Translations under genes and position numbers: made by a program
Assembly: GCA_040756735.1 (NCBI GenBank)
Contig: JBFLYC010000028.1
Span: 1 to 52,019 of the forward strand
DNA from: JBFLYC01 sp040756735
GTDB taxonomy: Bacteria; Bacillota; DSM-16504; Desulfitibacterales; Desulfitibacteraceae
Direction: 5' to 3'
Length of the DNA stretch: 52,019 nt
Notes under the pieces: generated by a model
What the model was told of the DNA's origin: nothing
What the model saw: only the letters and a program-made list of their open reading frames with translations
The model's database searches: none
Shown here: positions 29,568 through 38,385 of the stretch, piece after piece
Layout: each line of letters opens with the position of its first letter
Position numbering within the stretch: the first letter of the stretch is position 1

Positions 29568-31154
29568 ATGTCTTTTAGCAAAGGAATTAATGCAAGTATG
29601 GCTACAAAAACAAAACTGAGAACAAAGGACAGTTACTGTTCCTTTAGTGGGATGTGTACCAACTGCCTGGATGGATGTATTGGTCTATGTGAAATAGGCC
29701 GTTCATCTGTGAGAGGAAAAGAAGTGCTTTACCCAGCGCCTTTTGGCAAGGTCACTTCGGCTTCGGAAAAGGATTATCCTGTAGATTATTCACATTTTAA
29801 TATCATGGGTACTGCCGTTGGAGCATACGGCACCGAAGCAGATTCAGATAAAGCCATTTTCCCGGCTGTTAATCTGGAGACATCCCTTGGAACAAACCAC
29901 AATAAAATTGAGCTTTCCCTGCCCCTTGTGGTAGCAGCAATGGGTTCTACAGATATTGCCGCAAACAATTGGAACCATTTGGCTGCAGGATGTGCCATTT
30001 CAGGTGTAGGCATAGTCATTGGTGAAAATGTCTGCGGTATGGATCCTAACCTGGAATTATCCGGCGGGAAAGTTAAACACTCACCTAATCTTGCAAAAAG
30101 GGTAGCAGATTTTAAAAACTGGTACAACGGCAAAGGCTTTATTGCCGTGCAGGCCAATGTAGAGGATACAAGGCTGGGTGTCCAGGAATATGCTATCGAA
30201 AAGCTTGGCGTGGAAGTAGTAGAAATAAAATGGGGACAAGGCGCAAAAGATATTGGGGGAGAGGTCAAACTTGCCTCTTTAGAAAGGGCCCTGGAACTAC
30301 ACTCAAGGGGTTATATTGTACTCCCTGACCCCACAGACCCAATAGTCCAAGAGGCTTATAAAAATAAAGTATTTGATGAATTTGAAAGACATTCAAGAAT
30401 AGGTATGGTCGCTGAAGAAGGGTTCATGCAGAGAGTTGATGAGCTCAGGCAAGCAGGAGCCAAGTATATTTTCCTGAAAACAGGAGCCTATAGACCTGCT
30501 GACCTGGCCAGGGCCGTAAAATTTGCCTCCAAGGCAAAAATTGATTTGCTGACAGTTGATGGTGCAGGAGGTGGAACCGGAATGAGTCCATGGAGAATGA
30601 TGAATGAATGGGGTATTCCCACTGTATACATCCAAAGCCTCCTTGTACAATGTTTAGATAAGCTTTCCAGCAAAGGCAAATTCACACCAACCATAGCTAT
30701 TGCAGGAGGGTTTTCATTAGAAGATCATATCTTTAAGGGGCTGTCCCTTGGAGCGCCATACACAAAAATAATCGGTATGGCAAGGGGACCTCTTACAGCA
30801 GCTATGGTCGGTAAAACTGTTGGGGAAGCCGTCAAAAGCGGTAAAGTTCCTGCAGATTACAGGCATAATGGAGAAACAAGCTTAGAACAGGTATTTATCG
30901 CAGCTTCTGAAATTAAGAATATCCTGGGAGAAGATTTTAACCGTCTGCCAGTTGGAGCCATAGGTGTCTACACCTACTACCAGAGGTTGGCCCAGGGCTT
31001 GCGCCAGTTTATGTGCGGAGCAAGGAAGTTTAATATAGATAGTATCACCAGAAAAGACCTGGTAGCATTAACCAAAGAAGCAGCTGAGATTTCTGGAATA
31101 GACTATGTAATGGACAGCGATAAAGCTGAAGTTGAGGAGATTTTAAGCTGGTAG
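29568..31154 (+). CDS. FMN-binding glutamate-synthase-family protein with Cys-rich N-terminus
   Basis: A 528-aa protein whose main part (about residues 90-450) is the FMN/TIM-barrel of the GltB synthase domain: PLVVAAMGSTDIAANNW, QANVEDTRLGVQEYAIEKLG, EIKWGQGAKDIGG, LLTVDGAGGGTGMSPWRMMN and IAIAGGFSLEDHIFKGLSLGA. The glutaminase and NAD(P)H parts of true glutamate synthase are absent. The first 44 residues hold five cysteines (C24, C30, C33, C37, C41), fit for an Fe-S cluster. The reaction is not established for this stand-alone type; amino-acid or 2-oxo-acid redox chemistry with ferredoxin is a guess. AAGGGGGAG precedes ATG, and an attenuator-like leader lies upstream. Confidence 0.8.
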   Translation: MSFSKGINASMATKTKLRTKDSYCSFSGMCTNCLDGCIGLCEIGRSSVRGKEVLYPAPFGKVTSASEKDYPVDYSHFNIMGTAVGAYGTEADSDKAIFPAVNLETSLGTNHNKIELSLPLVVAAMGSTDIAANNWNHLAAGCAISGVGIVIGENVCGMDPNLELSGGKVKHSPNLAKRVADFKNWYNGKGFIAVQANVEDTRLGVQEYAIEKLGVEVVEIKWGQGAKDIGGEVKLASLERALELHSRGYIVLPDPTDPIVQEAYKNKVFDEFERHSRIGMVAEEGFMQRVDELRQAGAKYIFLKTGAYRPADLARAVKFASKAKIDLLTVDGAGGGTGMSPWRMMNEWGIPTVYIQSLLVQCLDKLSSKGKFTPTIAIAGGFSLEDHIFKGLSLGAPYTKIIGMARGPLTAAMVGKTVGEAVKSGKVPADYRHNGETSLEQVFIAASEIKNILGEDFNRLPVGAIGVYTYYQRLAQGLRQFMCGARKFNIDSITRKDLVALTKEAAEISGIDYVMDSDKAEVEEILSW

Positions 31155-31177
31155 CAAGACTATTTTAACATCCACTC

Positions 31178-31215
31178 AAAAGGTCCCAGGTTTAATCACT
31201 TGGGACCTTTTGTTT
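31178..31215 (+). terminator. Terminator after the glutamate-synthase-like gene
   Basis: AAAAGGTCCCAGG and CTTGGGACCTTTT with an 8-nt loop, then GTTTTGT. It may also serve lgt on the other strand. Confidence 0.88.
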
Positions 31216-31251
31216 TGTATTCTGTTTCCTTAACTACAATTTTCTTTACCT

Positions 31252-32049
31252 CTATTTTTTCTTGGGGCCATACCCCTTTCCCTTCTGAGGGCCTTTAGCT
31301 TCTTTTAAATTGTACAAGGGTCCTCCTTTTACCTTATAAAAATACAAGATTACACCTGCAGCGATTATAGCTATGCTTATCAATTGTGCAACCCTAAAAG
31401 GGCCGAGCATCAAACTATCGGTCCTAAACATCTCAATTACAACCCGCCCTAAAGAATAGAGAATTAGATAACTGGTAAATAACTCTCCTTCTCTGGTCTG
31501 TGGGTGATGCCTGCGGTAGATCAGATACGCAAAGACCCCCAGGTTCCATAATGATTCATACAAAAAAGTGGGATGTCGGTATGCCCCATCAATATACATT
31601 GCCCATGGCAGGTCAGTGGGGTACCCATATGCCTCCTGATTGATAAAATTTCCCCATCGTCCTATTGCCTGTCCAAGAATAAGACTTGGGGCAAAAATAT
31701 CTGCCATTTTCCAAAAATTAAGCTTATATTTTCTGACAACAAGGTATCCTGCCAATACTCCGCCAATGATTCCGCCATGAATAGCAAGGCCTCCATGCCA
31801 GACAGCAATAATCTCCTCGGGATAAAACCTAAAGTATTCATTCCACCTGAAAATAACATAGTACACCCTTGCACCTATAAATGCTGCCGGTAAGGCTGCT
31901 ATGGCAATGCTTAACACATGATCAGGGTCTATCTTGTGCCTGGCTGTTTCCCTATACGCCAACAGAATACCTATAGCAACAGCTGAGCTGATGATAATTC
32001 CGTACCACCTAACCGCGAAGGGCCCTAATTCAAAGGCAACCGGGTCCAA
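31252..32049 (-). CDS. lgt: Prolipoprotein diacylglyceryl transferase
   Basis: A 265-aa, seven-helix membrane enzyme that attaches diacylglycerol to the lipobox cysteine of prolipoproteins. Landmarks are ARVYYVIFRWNEYF, IAVWHGGLAIHGGIIGG (the HGG motif), and LILGQAIGRWGNFINQEAYG with the essential Arg/Asn, followed by PTFLYESLWN. The C-terminal extension is Lys/Gly-rich (KGPQKGKGYGPKKK). The start is TTG with GGAGGG upstream. Lipoproteins in the window that would need it include the TAXI binding protein. Confidence 0.93.
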   Translation of the reverse strand: MDPVAFELGPFAVRWYGIIISSAVAIGILLAYRETARHKIDPDHVLSIAIAALPAAFIGARVYYVIFRWNEYFRFYPEEIIAVWHGGLAIHGGIIGGVLAGYLVVRKYKLNFWKMADIFAPSLILGQAIGRWGNFINQEAYGYPTDLPWAMYIDGAYRHPTFLYESLWNLGVFAYLIYRRHHPQTREGELFTSYLILYSLGRVVIEMFRTDSLMLGPFRVAQLISIAIIAAGVILYFYKVKGGPLYNLKEAKGPQKGKGYGPKKK

Positions 32050-32081
32050 GGCAATCCCTCCTTATTAAATGAAATGGGACA

Positions 32082-32137
32082 CAACTCTAATAATATCAGG
32101 GGACGCATTTCCCATTCTTGATGCGGAATGTCCCCAA
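32082..32137 (-). repeat. Decayed copy of the dispersed repeat
   Basis: TCAGGGGACGCATTTCCC and GATGCGGAATGTCCCC keep the two arms. GATGCG/CGCAT arms inside are new. A palindrome GAATATGTGTA-N5-TACACATATTC follows at 32178-32204; 32205-32338 shows nothing else. Confidence 0.65.
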
Positions 32138-32338
32138 ATTAATACTAACTATAAGAGTAACATAAAATAAATAAAAAGAATATGTGTATATTCTACACAT
32201 ATTCCCTGAAAAAAGAAATATACTGCTCCTATCTTAACATATCTTAAACATATCTTAAAGGAGATGGCAAACACCCCTAACCCTGATACAAAATATAGCA
32301 GACTTAGGGGATTAAACCTTGGAAGTTTAACAAGAATT

Positions 32339-32476
32339 TTACCTTGCAGCCATAATTTTTACAACCAGTTTATCAAGTTCACAGCTAATCTTATAAACTT
32401 CCTTGTCTAGAAGGTTTTGCTTGATTTCTACTAAATTAGCGAGTTCCTTCATTTTAATTTCAAGCTCTTTTTCCAC
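32339..32476 (-). CDS. Spo0E-like aspartyl-phosphate phosphatase
   Basis: A 45-residue frame from GTG 32476: VEKELEIKMKELANLVEIKQ, NLLDKEVYKI, SCELDKLVVK, IMAAR. Two helices and the S-x-x-L-D-x-L-(I/V) motif are those of Spo0E-type phosphatases, which dephosphorylate Spo0A and delay sporulation. A better ribosome site (GCGGAGG) lies before ATG 32502, which reads MSDLGKSLK in another frame, so one base may be lost or gained near 32480. If not, GTG with GGGAAAGAG is used. It follows fixX in the same direction with a 164-bp gap. Confidence 0.6.
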   Translation of the reverse strand: MEKELEIKMKELANLVEIKQNLLDKEVYKISCELDKLVVKIMAAR

Positions 32477-32640
32477 TTTAAGCTCTTTCCCAGGTCACTC
32501 ATTCTCTTGCCTCCGCTAAATCAATAAAAGTATGTATATCCTTTTTTATTTGTAACCTGTAATAATCATTTCGACATTCCCTCGTTATTTCCTGCCTCCT
32601 TTTGCATATTTTTACATATAAGTTGCTTATTATGAATAAT

Positions 32641-32922
32641 TCAGCCGTATTTGTACATAATCCCAAAGCCTCCGCGGGGATTTTTCCATTCTATATTATC
32701 ATGGGCACATCCATACCTGCAGGTCCCACATTCCACACAACCCTCGTAAGCAGTCTCTATGATTTTTTCTACGTCATTCCACCTGTATACCTTGGCCGGG
32801 CAAATATAGGTACAAGGTTTGTCCCTGCACTCTACACACTTTTCCCTGTTTAAGACTCTTAAATGCGAAACCTTATCAGGCTGGTATCTGTTAAGAAACA
32901 ATTTATCCTCAAGAGACTTCAT
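32641..32922 (-). CDS. fixX: FixX ferredoxin
   Basis: A 93-aa ferredoxin-like protein, last of fixABCX. CVECRDKPCTYICPAKVY gives one cluster and CVECGTCRYGCAHDNIEWKNP the second, with the FixX ending NPRGGFGI. It passes electrons on the high-potential branch between FixC and the quinone pool. ATG 32922 overlaps the fixC stop as ATGA and has GGAGGG 7 nt upstream; a longer reading from 32937 is not preferred. Confidence 0.9.
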   Translation of the reverse strand: MKSLEDKLFLNRYQPDKVSHLRVLNREKCVECRDKPCTYICPAKVYRWNDVEKIIETAYEGCVECGTCRYGCAHDNIEWKNPRGGFGIMYKYG

Positions 32923-34217
32923 CCCATGACCCTCCATCCCCTGTAAGCGTCCTTCAGCAATTCAACCTTTGATCTGCGTGCAGTCACCTCTTTAAGTATT
33001 CTTCTTTGTTTCTCCTTTTTTGGAACACTGTCAACAGTTATTAATTCATGGGCCACAAAATTGGCAAGTTTTGGGTACAAGCTGAAAATATGATCATGTG
33101 TTTCCATGAAACCCGAAGCATTCTGGTACTTCTGCAGGTCTTTAAGGATAAAACTATTTGACAAATATTTGTCATAACGGGAAAGAGACCTTTCATCAAA
33201 CTCCCCCATCTTATGTGCTTCAATTATTACTTGACCGGCTGTTTTTCCTGATATCATTGCCATGTTGGAGCCTTCTCGATGGATTCCATTGACAAAACCT
33301 GCAGCATCCCCTACAACTAAAACACCATTCCCATAAAGCTTTGGTATGGCTTTATAGCCGCCCTCAGGGATCAGATGTCCTAAATACTCCTTTGTTTCTC
33401 CTCCCTCTATGAGCGGACGCACCATAGGGTGATTTTTCAAGTGTTCCAATAATTCATTGGGATTGATTTTCCTGCGTACAATATGGGACAACAGGGCTCC
33501 AACCCCAATGGAAATACTGTCAGTATTTGTATAAATAAAACCTGTACCTACCATACCCTGTGTAGATTCTCCGACCAATTCAATGGTGACTCCTTGGCCT
33601 TGTTCCAAGTTAAATCTGTCTTCTATTTTTGCTTTGGGCAAAGCAATTATTTCTTTAACTGCTACAGCCAGCTCAGTAGTCTTTAAACCATCTTTCTTGA
33701 GCTCCATTTTTTGTGTAAGCATGGAGTTTACTCCCTCAGCCAGCACCACAACATTTCCCAGCAGTTCTCCATCAGGCCTTCCTGTTTTTACTCCTACCAC
33801 ATGACCATCATCAACAAGCAAGTCTTCAACAACTGTTTCAGTAATTAATAAAACACCCTGCTCCACAGCCTGCGCTGCCAGCCACCTGTCAAACCTGGCC
33901 CGCAAAACGGTAAAGGCGTTATAAGGTTCTTCTCCATGTCTTTGAGTTTTATAACCAAGGGAAACAACTGAATTTTTATCAAGAATCCATAACCTCTGCT
34001 CAATTATATGTCTTTCTAGAGGAGCCTTTTTGTAAAATCCAGGCACTATCTCCTCAGTAGGCTGGCGATATAACACTCCTCCCATAACATTTTTAGATCC
34101 TGGAAAATCTCCCCTTTCTATTAGGATGGTATTTAACCCTGCCCTTGCAGTTGTCAAGGCGGCAGAAATCCCGGCAGGACCAGCGCCAACAACAATGACG
34201 TCAAATTTTTCGGTCAT
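32919..34217 (-). CDS. fixC: FixC, ETF-quinone-oxidoreductase-like flavoprotein
   Basis: A 432-aa FAD protein. FDVIVVGAGPAGISAALTTA is at the start, and ERGDFPGSKNVMGGVLYRQ follows. GNGVLVVGDAAGFVNGIHREG near residue 270-290 is the second FAD motif. The C-terminal region resembles ETF-QO without its own Fe-S domain, which FixX supplies. It accepts electrons from the bifurcating FixAB. ATG 34217 is used because GGAGG is 7 nt before it and only 1 nt before ATG 34223. Confidence 0.92.
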   Translation of the reverse strand: MTEKFDVIVVGAGPAGISAALTTARAGLNTILIERGDFPGSKNVMGGVLYRQPTEEIVPGFYKKAPLERHIIEQRLWILDKNSVVSLGYKTQRHGEEPYNAFTVLRARFDRWLAAQAVEQGVLLITETVVEDLLVDDGHVVGVKTGRPDGELLGNVVVLAEGVNSMLTQKMELKKDGLKTTELAVAVKEIIALPKAKIEDRFNLEQGQGVTIELVGESTQGMVGTGFIYTNTDSISIGVGALLSHIVRRKINPNELLEHLKNHPMVRPLIEGGETKEYLGHLIPEGGYKAIPKLYGNGVLVVGDAAGFVNGIHREGSNMAMISGKTAGQVIIEAHKMGEFDERSLSRYDKYLSNSFILKDLQKYQNASGFMETHDHIFSLYPKLANFVAHELITVDSVPKKEKQRRILKEVTARRSKVELLKDAYRGWRVMG

Positions 34218-34228
34218 GTTCATACCTC

Positions 34229-35479
34229 CTATGCACCCAGCCTTTTTTTAAATTCATTTGTTAAGGCAGGCACTATTTTCGCAAAATCCCCAACCAGACC
34301 AAAGGTTGCAAATTTGAAAATTGGCGCTTCAGGGTCAATATTGATTGCCACAATCACATCTGATGTCTGCATTCCGACCAGATGCTGGATAGCTCCAGAA
34401 ATGCCCACTGCAAAATATATCTTTGGCCTTACAGTTACCCCTGTCTGGCCTACCTGGTAGCTGTGTTCAACCCAGCCCGCATCAACTGCAGCCCTCGATG
34501 CAGCCATGGTGCCTCCCAGGGTATCTGCAAGGTCTTGCAGTATTTTTAAATTATCCTTTGACCCAATTCCCCTGCCTGCTGCAACTATTATTTCAGCTTT
34601 GTCCAGGTAAACTGCCGAGCCCTTTTCTTCAATTATCTCAATGATTTTTGACGTATAGCCCTCTGCACGAAGTTCTACATTTTCTTTAACTAATTCCCCG
34701 TGTCTACCTTCCTGTTTAGAAGGCATGGGCATGACCCGGGGCCTAACGCTTGCCATTTGGGGTCTTTTATGACGGCAGACTATAGTAGCCATGATATTGC
34801 CTCCAAAAGCAGGTCTCGTCTGCATAAGATACCTGGAGCTTTCATCCACTGTTAGTTCTGTACAGTCTGCTGTCAAGCCGGTCTGTAAACGAGTGGCTAC
34901 TGCACCAGCCAGGTCCCTTCCCAAGGATGTGGCTCCCAGTAAAAATATTTCAGGTTTATACTTTTTTGCAAGACTGACAAGGGCTTGAGTATAGGGTTCT
35001 GTCGTATAGTCTTTTAAAAGGGGATGTTCAACCAGATATACCTTATCTGCTCCATATGCGAAGGCTTCCCCAACCAGATGCTCTGCTTTATCGCCCAGCA
35101 AAATCCCAACCAGCTCCATATCAATTTGTTTTGCAAGCCTTGTGCCAGCCCCCAGGAGTTCCCAGGATACAGGGGCAGCTATTCCACCAACCTGCTCAAT
35201 AAAAACCCATACTCCACGATATTCCTTCAATTGATCTTTTTTATCTTTTGCAGCATCTTCATGTTCTTCTACATCCATTATCTCTTCAGCAGACATTTCC
35301 TTGGGAGGTTCATCCAATTCTAAAGCTGCTGCAGGACACACCTCCACACAGTCCCCACAGTTTGTACATTTCTTTGGGTCAACAACAACATCTCCTTTTA
35401 TTTCTAAAGCCTCAAAGGGACATGTTTGAACACATAATCCACAGGCAATACAATTCTTCTCAATAACCGTAACTGCCAT
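34229..35479 (-). CDS. fixB: FixB/EtfA alpha subunit with fused N-terminal 2[4Fe-4S] domain
   Basis: A 416-aa protein. Residues 1-58 are a ferredoxin module (CIACGLCVQTCPFEALEI and CTNCGDCVEVCPAAALEL), then an acidic linker (about 60-85). From about 88 comes the ETF alpha subunit: GVWVFIEQVGG, PEIFLLGATSLGRDLAGAVA, TRPAFGGNIMATI, AGRGIGSKDNL and the FAD-binding QVGQTGVTVRPKIYFAVGISGAIQHLVGM. The ferredoxin fusion suggests a direct path to ferredoxin. ATG 35479 is preferred over GTG 35488. fixA lies 22 bp upstream. Confidence 0.92.
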   Translation of the reverse strand: MAVTVIEKNCIACGLCVQTCPFEALEIKGDVVVDPKKCTNCGDCVEVCPAAALELDEPPKEMSAEEIMDVEEHEDAAKDKKDQLKEYRGVWVFIEQVGGIAAPVSWELLGAGTRLAKQIDMELVGILLGDKAEHLVGEAFAYGADKVYLVEHPLLKDYTTEPYTQALVSLAKKYKPEIFLLGATSLGRDLAGAVATRLQTGLTADCTELTVDESSRYLMQTRPAFGGNIMATIVCRHKRPQMASVRPRVMPMPSKQEGRHGELVKENVELRAEGYTSKIIEIIEEKGSAVYLDKAEIIVAAGRGIGSKDNLKILQDLADTLGGTMAASRAAVDAGWVEHSYQVGQTGVTVRPKIYFAVGISGAIQHLVGMQTSDVIVAINIDPEAPIFKFATFGLVGDFAKIVPALTNEFKKRLGA

Positions 35480-35501
35480 TAAAACCACATCCTATTACAA
35501 C

Positions 35502-36320
35502 CTATTTATTCGCTATTATTTTTGTCTTCAAGAGTTTATCAACCAGTATCCTGGCTGCATTTTCAGGGTTATCCCTGCCCCCCTTAATGATTTCTCCCTG
35601 TCCACGTTGGGGCGGGGCAAATATTTTGCTCACTGAGGTAGGGGAACCTCTTAACCCGATTTGCTCAGTATCAACCTCAAGGTCCTGCTGGGACCAGATT
35701 ATTGCCCTATATCGGGCTGCCCTCAATAAATTGGGCAGGCTAGAATAGCTTAATTCGTTAATATCTTTTACCACAGTCAGCACCGCCGGCATCCTGCTAG
35801 CAACTAAAACCTTTTTTTCTTCCAGCTTTCTATGCACCTTAATTTCCCTGGAACTTAGATCAACAGACTCTATTTTCATGACATAAGTTAACAGGGGCAT
35901 CCCTAATCTGACGGCTATTCCTGGACCAACTTGGGCTGTATCCCCATCAATGGCTTGTTTACCGCAAAGCACCAGATCAACAGGGTGTTCTTCAGTTATT
36001 TTTATTATTCCCATGGCAAGAATATAGCTGGTTGCCAGGGTGTCCGAACCTGCAAAATTTCTATCACTTAGCAAAATCCCTTTGTCAGCGCCCATGGCTA
36101 TGCTGCGCCTGATGACTTCTTCTGCCTGTGGCGGCCCCATGGAAATTACCGTTACACGTCCTCCATGCCTTTTCTTCAAAGAAACAGCTTCCTCCACCGC
36201 ATGTGCATCATAGGGATTGATAATTGACGAAACCCCTTCACGTATCAATGTGTTTGTCTGAGGGTCAACCCTTACTTCTGTAGTATCAGGCACTTGTTTG
36301 ACACAGACAACAATATGCAT
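35502..36320 (-). CDS. fixA: FixA/EtfB beta subunit
   Basis: A 272-aa ETF beta subunit. MHIVVCVKQVPDTTEVRVDP starts the protein, with NPYDAHAVEEAV, SMGPPQAEEVIRRSIAMGAD, LVLCGKQAIDGDTAQVGPG and SRMPAVLTVVKDINEL further on. It binds NADH and the bifurcating FAD with FixB. The frame is open for 31 codons further, but AGGTGA directly before ATG 36320 and the family N-terminus fix the start. It is first of fixABCX; an Nif cluster is not present in the window, so a role in fatty-acid or amine redox metabolism is as likely as nitrogen fixation. Confidence 0.92.
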   Translation of the reverse strand: MHIVVCVKQVPDTTEVRVDPQTNTLIREGVSSIINPYDAHAVEEAVSLKKRHGGRVTVISMGPPQAEEVIRRSIAMGADKGILLSDRNFAGSDTLATSYILAMGIIKITEEHPVDLVLCGKQAIDGDTAQVGPGIAVRLGMPLLTYVMKIESVDLSSREIKVHRKLEEKKVLVASRMPAVLTVVKDINELSYSSLPNLLRAARYRAIIWSQQDLEVDTEQIGLRGSPTSVSKIFAPPQRGQGEIIKGGRDNPENAARILVDKLLKTKIIANK

Positions 36321-36477
36321 TATTTCACCTACTAAATTAAACATGCGAGATAATTCATACTTAGTTTTTTCCAATGAACTGCTTTTATACGATGCAAAAA
36401 CTGAATCACCCAAATCTCTGAAACAAAAATAAGCACGGGAGAACCTTTATTGAATCTGAATCACCCAGAATCAAAAT

Positions 36478-36502
36478 GGGCCCTAGACTTATTCTAGGGC
36501 CC
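36478..36502 (-). terminator. Terminator after the SPOCS/LysM gene
   Basis: GGGCCCTAGA pairs with TCTAGGGCCC (10 bp, 5-nt loop). The minus strand continues ATTTTGATT. Confidence 0.75.
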
Positions 36503-36521
36503 ATATGATTATAATTTGACT

Positions 36522-38219
36522 TTATCCTTTGGGTCTATCAGGCGGGCATGGAACAACTATTCTTTGCCCAACACGCAGATTTTGCGGATCTATTCCAGGG
36601 TTTAACTCCAGCAATGTTTCCACTGTAGTATTAAACCTCTGGGCTAATCTAAATAATGTGTCTCCCTTTTGTATAAAGTATATTTTAATTGTAGCGCCAG
36701 GCGGGCATTCTGTTGGTATTGGGGATGGAGTCGGAGTTGGTGTGGGAGTAGGTGTAGGTGTGGGTTCAACAGCCACCACATCTGTTACTATATCAAGCTG
36801 CAGAGTCTCTGTAACTTTAACAAAAACCTGCACAACAGCGATCTGTCTCCAGGGAAACTTTCTTGGATCAAACCTAGACCATTCAAAAAGCTTACAAACA
36901 TCGGGAGGGTATTTTGGCGGTTCAAATTCTACAAACTCAACTTCACCAGAAACCTGCAGGTTCATTCCTGGTCTTGCTCCAGGTAAATCTACAAAGGTGG
37001 TAAATTTTTCAACAACGCTTTGCTCCCAAAGACCTCCTTCGCACAAGTCAACAAAGAAAATCTGTTTCTTAATTTCCCCTACTACTATAACTTTGTCGGG
37101 AATAATTTTTGTTTCCCTAAAGTTGATATTTACTTCTGCAACTGTTTCTGCAATTTTCTTGGCTGGGCGATTAAGAATCACATCATTTTTTACTGTTACC
37201 TGTTTACTATCCTCGGCAACCACACTGTCAACTTTCAGCAGTTCTTTAAAAACATCCACATCTCCAATTACATCTACTACTACATCGATCTGCAGCTCTT
37301 CTGTAACCTTTGCAAAGATGGCAATAATAGCGGTCTGACGACCTCTTTTAAAGCCGCGCTCAGGTGTGCCGTCTATTAAATCAATATCTACAAATTCTAC
37401 TTCCACCCTTACTTGTACATGATGCTCAGGGCGTGCACCGGGAACATCAACAAAACCCGTAAAACTCTCCTTAACAGTTTGCTCGAAAACTTTATTGGTT
37501 TCTTGCTCTACAAAGAAAATTTGCTTGTGAAGGACCGCTTCTACTATAACTTTGTCTGGAACAATTTTGGTGGTAATGTTCTCTATCTTAGTCTGCACAT
37601 TTCTTATCTTTTTCACACATCTATCAAAATCAATTTCTCTAATTACAGAAACCTGGTTAACATTTTCTCCTACAACGCTCTGGACTTTCAAAAGCTCTTT
37701 GATAACCTCTAGGTCCAGTCTTGGGGCAATGACATCGGTCACAACCTCCATCTGTACTGTTTCTGTAACCTTAACAAACACTTCTAAAATAAGTGTCTGC
37801 CTCCACAGGTCAGGCAGCGCTTCTGATTTTGGATCGATATCATCAAACCCTATGAATTCTATCCTTGTTTCTACCTGAACATTTTGATTCGGCCTGGCTC
37901 CTGGAATTTCAACATGGGCAATAAATTTCTCGTCGACAGATAGCTCGAAGACTTCTCCCTTCTGAAACTTAACACCATCCACTATTCTATTTTCATCAGA
38001 AACGTAGAAAATTTGCTTGTGAATTACTCCTTCGACTATTACTTTATCTTTAATGATAGTAGTTTCTATATCCCTGACATCAGCAATGGTATCCCATATC
38101 TTTTTAACTTTTACGGGAAAAGCAATCTGGTTTAAGATTTTTACCTGCTGGGTAGCTTCCCCGACCACGTTCTGCACCTTGAGGAGCCTACGTCTTACAT
38201 CAATCAGGTCCATTGGCAT
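36522..38219 (-). CDS. SPOCS-domain (DUF3794) protein, three repeats plus LysM
   Basis: A 565-aa spore/cell-envelope protein. Three DUF3794/SPOCS repeats start with LLKVQNVVGE, LLKVQSVVGE and LLKVDSVVAE, each with KVIVEGVIHKQIFYV-like strand and a FxxxVDxPGARP centre, together covering about residues 8-475. A PTPTPTPTPTP linker and a single LysM (YFIQKGDTLFRLAQRFNTTV to GQRIVVPCP) end it. The LysM binds peptidoglycan and the SPOCS repeats form the coat-type scaffold. ATG 38219 is chosen because AAGGAGGT is 10 nt upstream; the longer frame would translate through that SD. Confidence 0.88.
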   Translation of the reverse strand: MPMDLIDVRRRLLKVQNVVGEATQQVKILNQIAFPVKVKKIWDTIADVRDIETTIIKDKVIVEGVIHKQIFYVSDENRIVDGVKFQKGEVFELSVDEKFIAHVEIPGARPNQNVQVETRIEFIGFDDIDPKSEALPDLWRQTLILEVFVKVTETVQMEVVTDVIAPRLDLEVIKELLKVQSVVGENVNQVSVIREIDFDRCVKKIRNVQTKIENITTKIVPDKVIVEAVLHKQIFFVEQETNKVFEQTVKESFTGFVDVPGARPEHHVQVRVEVEFVDIDLIDGTPERGFKRGRQTAIIAIFAKVTEELQIDVVVDVIGDVDVFKELLKVDSVVAEDSKQVTVKNDVILNRPAKKIAETVAEVNINFRETKIIPDKVIVVGEIKKQIFFVDLCEGGLWEQSVVEKFTTFVDLPGARPGMNLQVSGEVEFVEFEPPKYPPDVCKLFEWSRFDPRKFPWRQIAVVQVFVKVTETLQLDIVTDVVAVEPTPTPTPTPTPTPSPIPTECPPGATIKIYFIQKGDTLFRLAQRFNTTVETLLELNPGIDPQNLRVGQRIVVPCPPDRPKG

Positions 38220-38317
38220 TTGTAATTTTACCTCCTTTCCATAAACTCTCACCATAATATATGCAGCGGTTTTGAAATATTGACTGTTTCAGTTTAAATT
38301 TATGATTTATTTTAAAA

Positions 38318-38360
38318 AAAGACTCTCCCTTGGGAATAATATCCCTACAGGAGAGTCTTT
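38318..38360 (-). terminator. Terminator of the CAP-domain gene
   Basis: AAAGACTCTCC and GGAGAGTCTTT enclose a smaller GGGATA/TATCCC hairpin. The minus strand continues with TTTTTTTAAAA. Confidence 0.9.
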
Positions 38361-38385
38361 GTGGCATCTAAATTTTTAGAATTGC

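Noticed and set aside
36529..37338. 269-codon plus-strand frame
   Set aside because: Antisense of the SPOCS/LysM gene; its VGVGVGVG run is only the complement of the PTPTPT linker.
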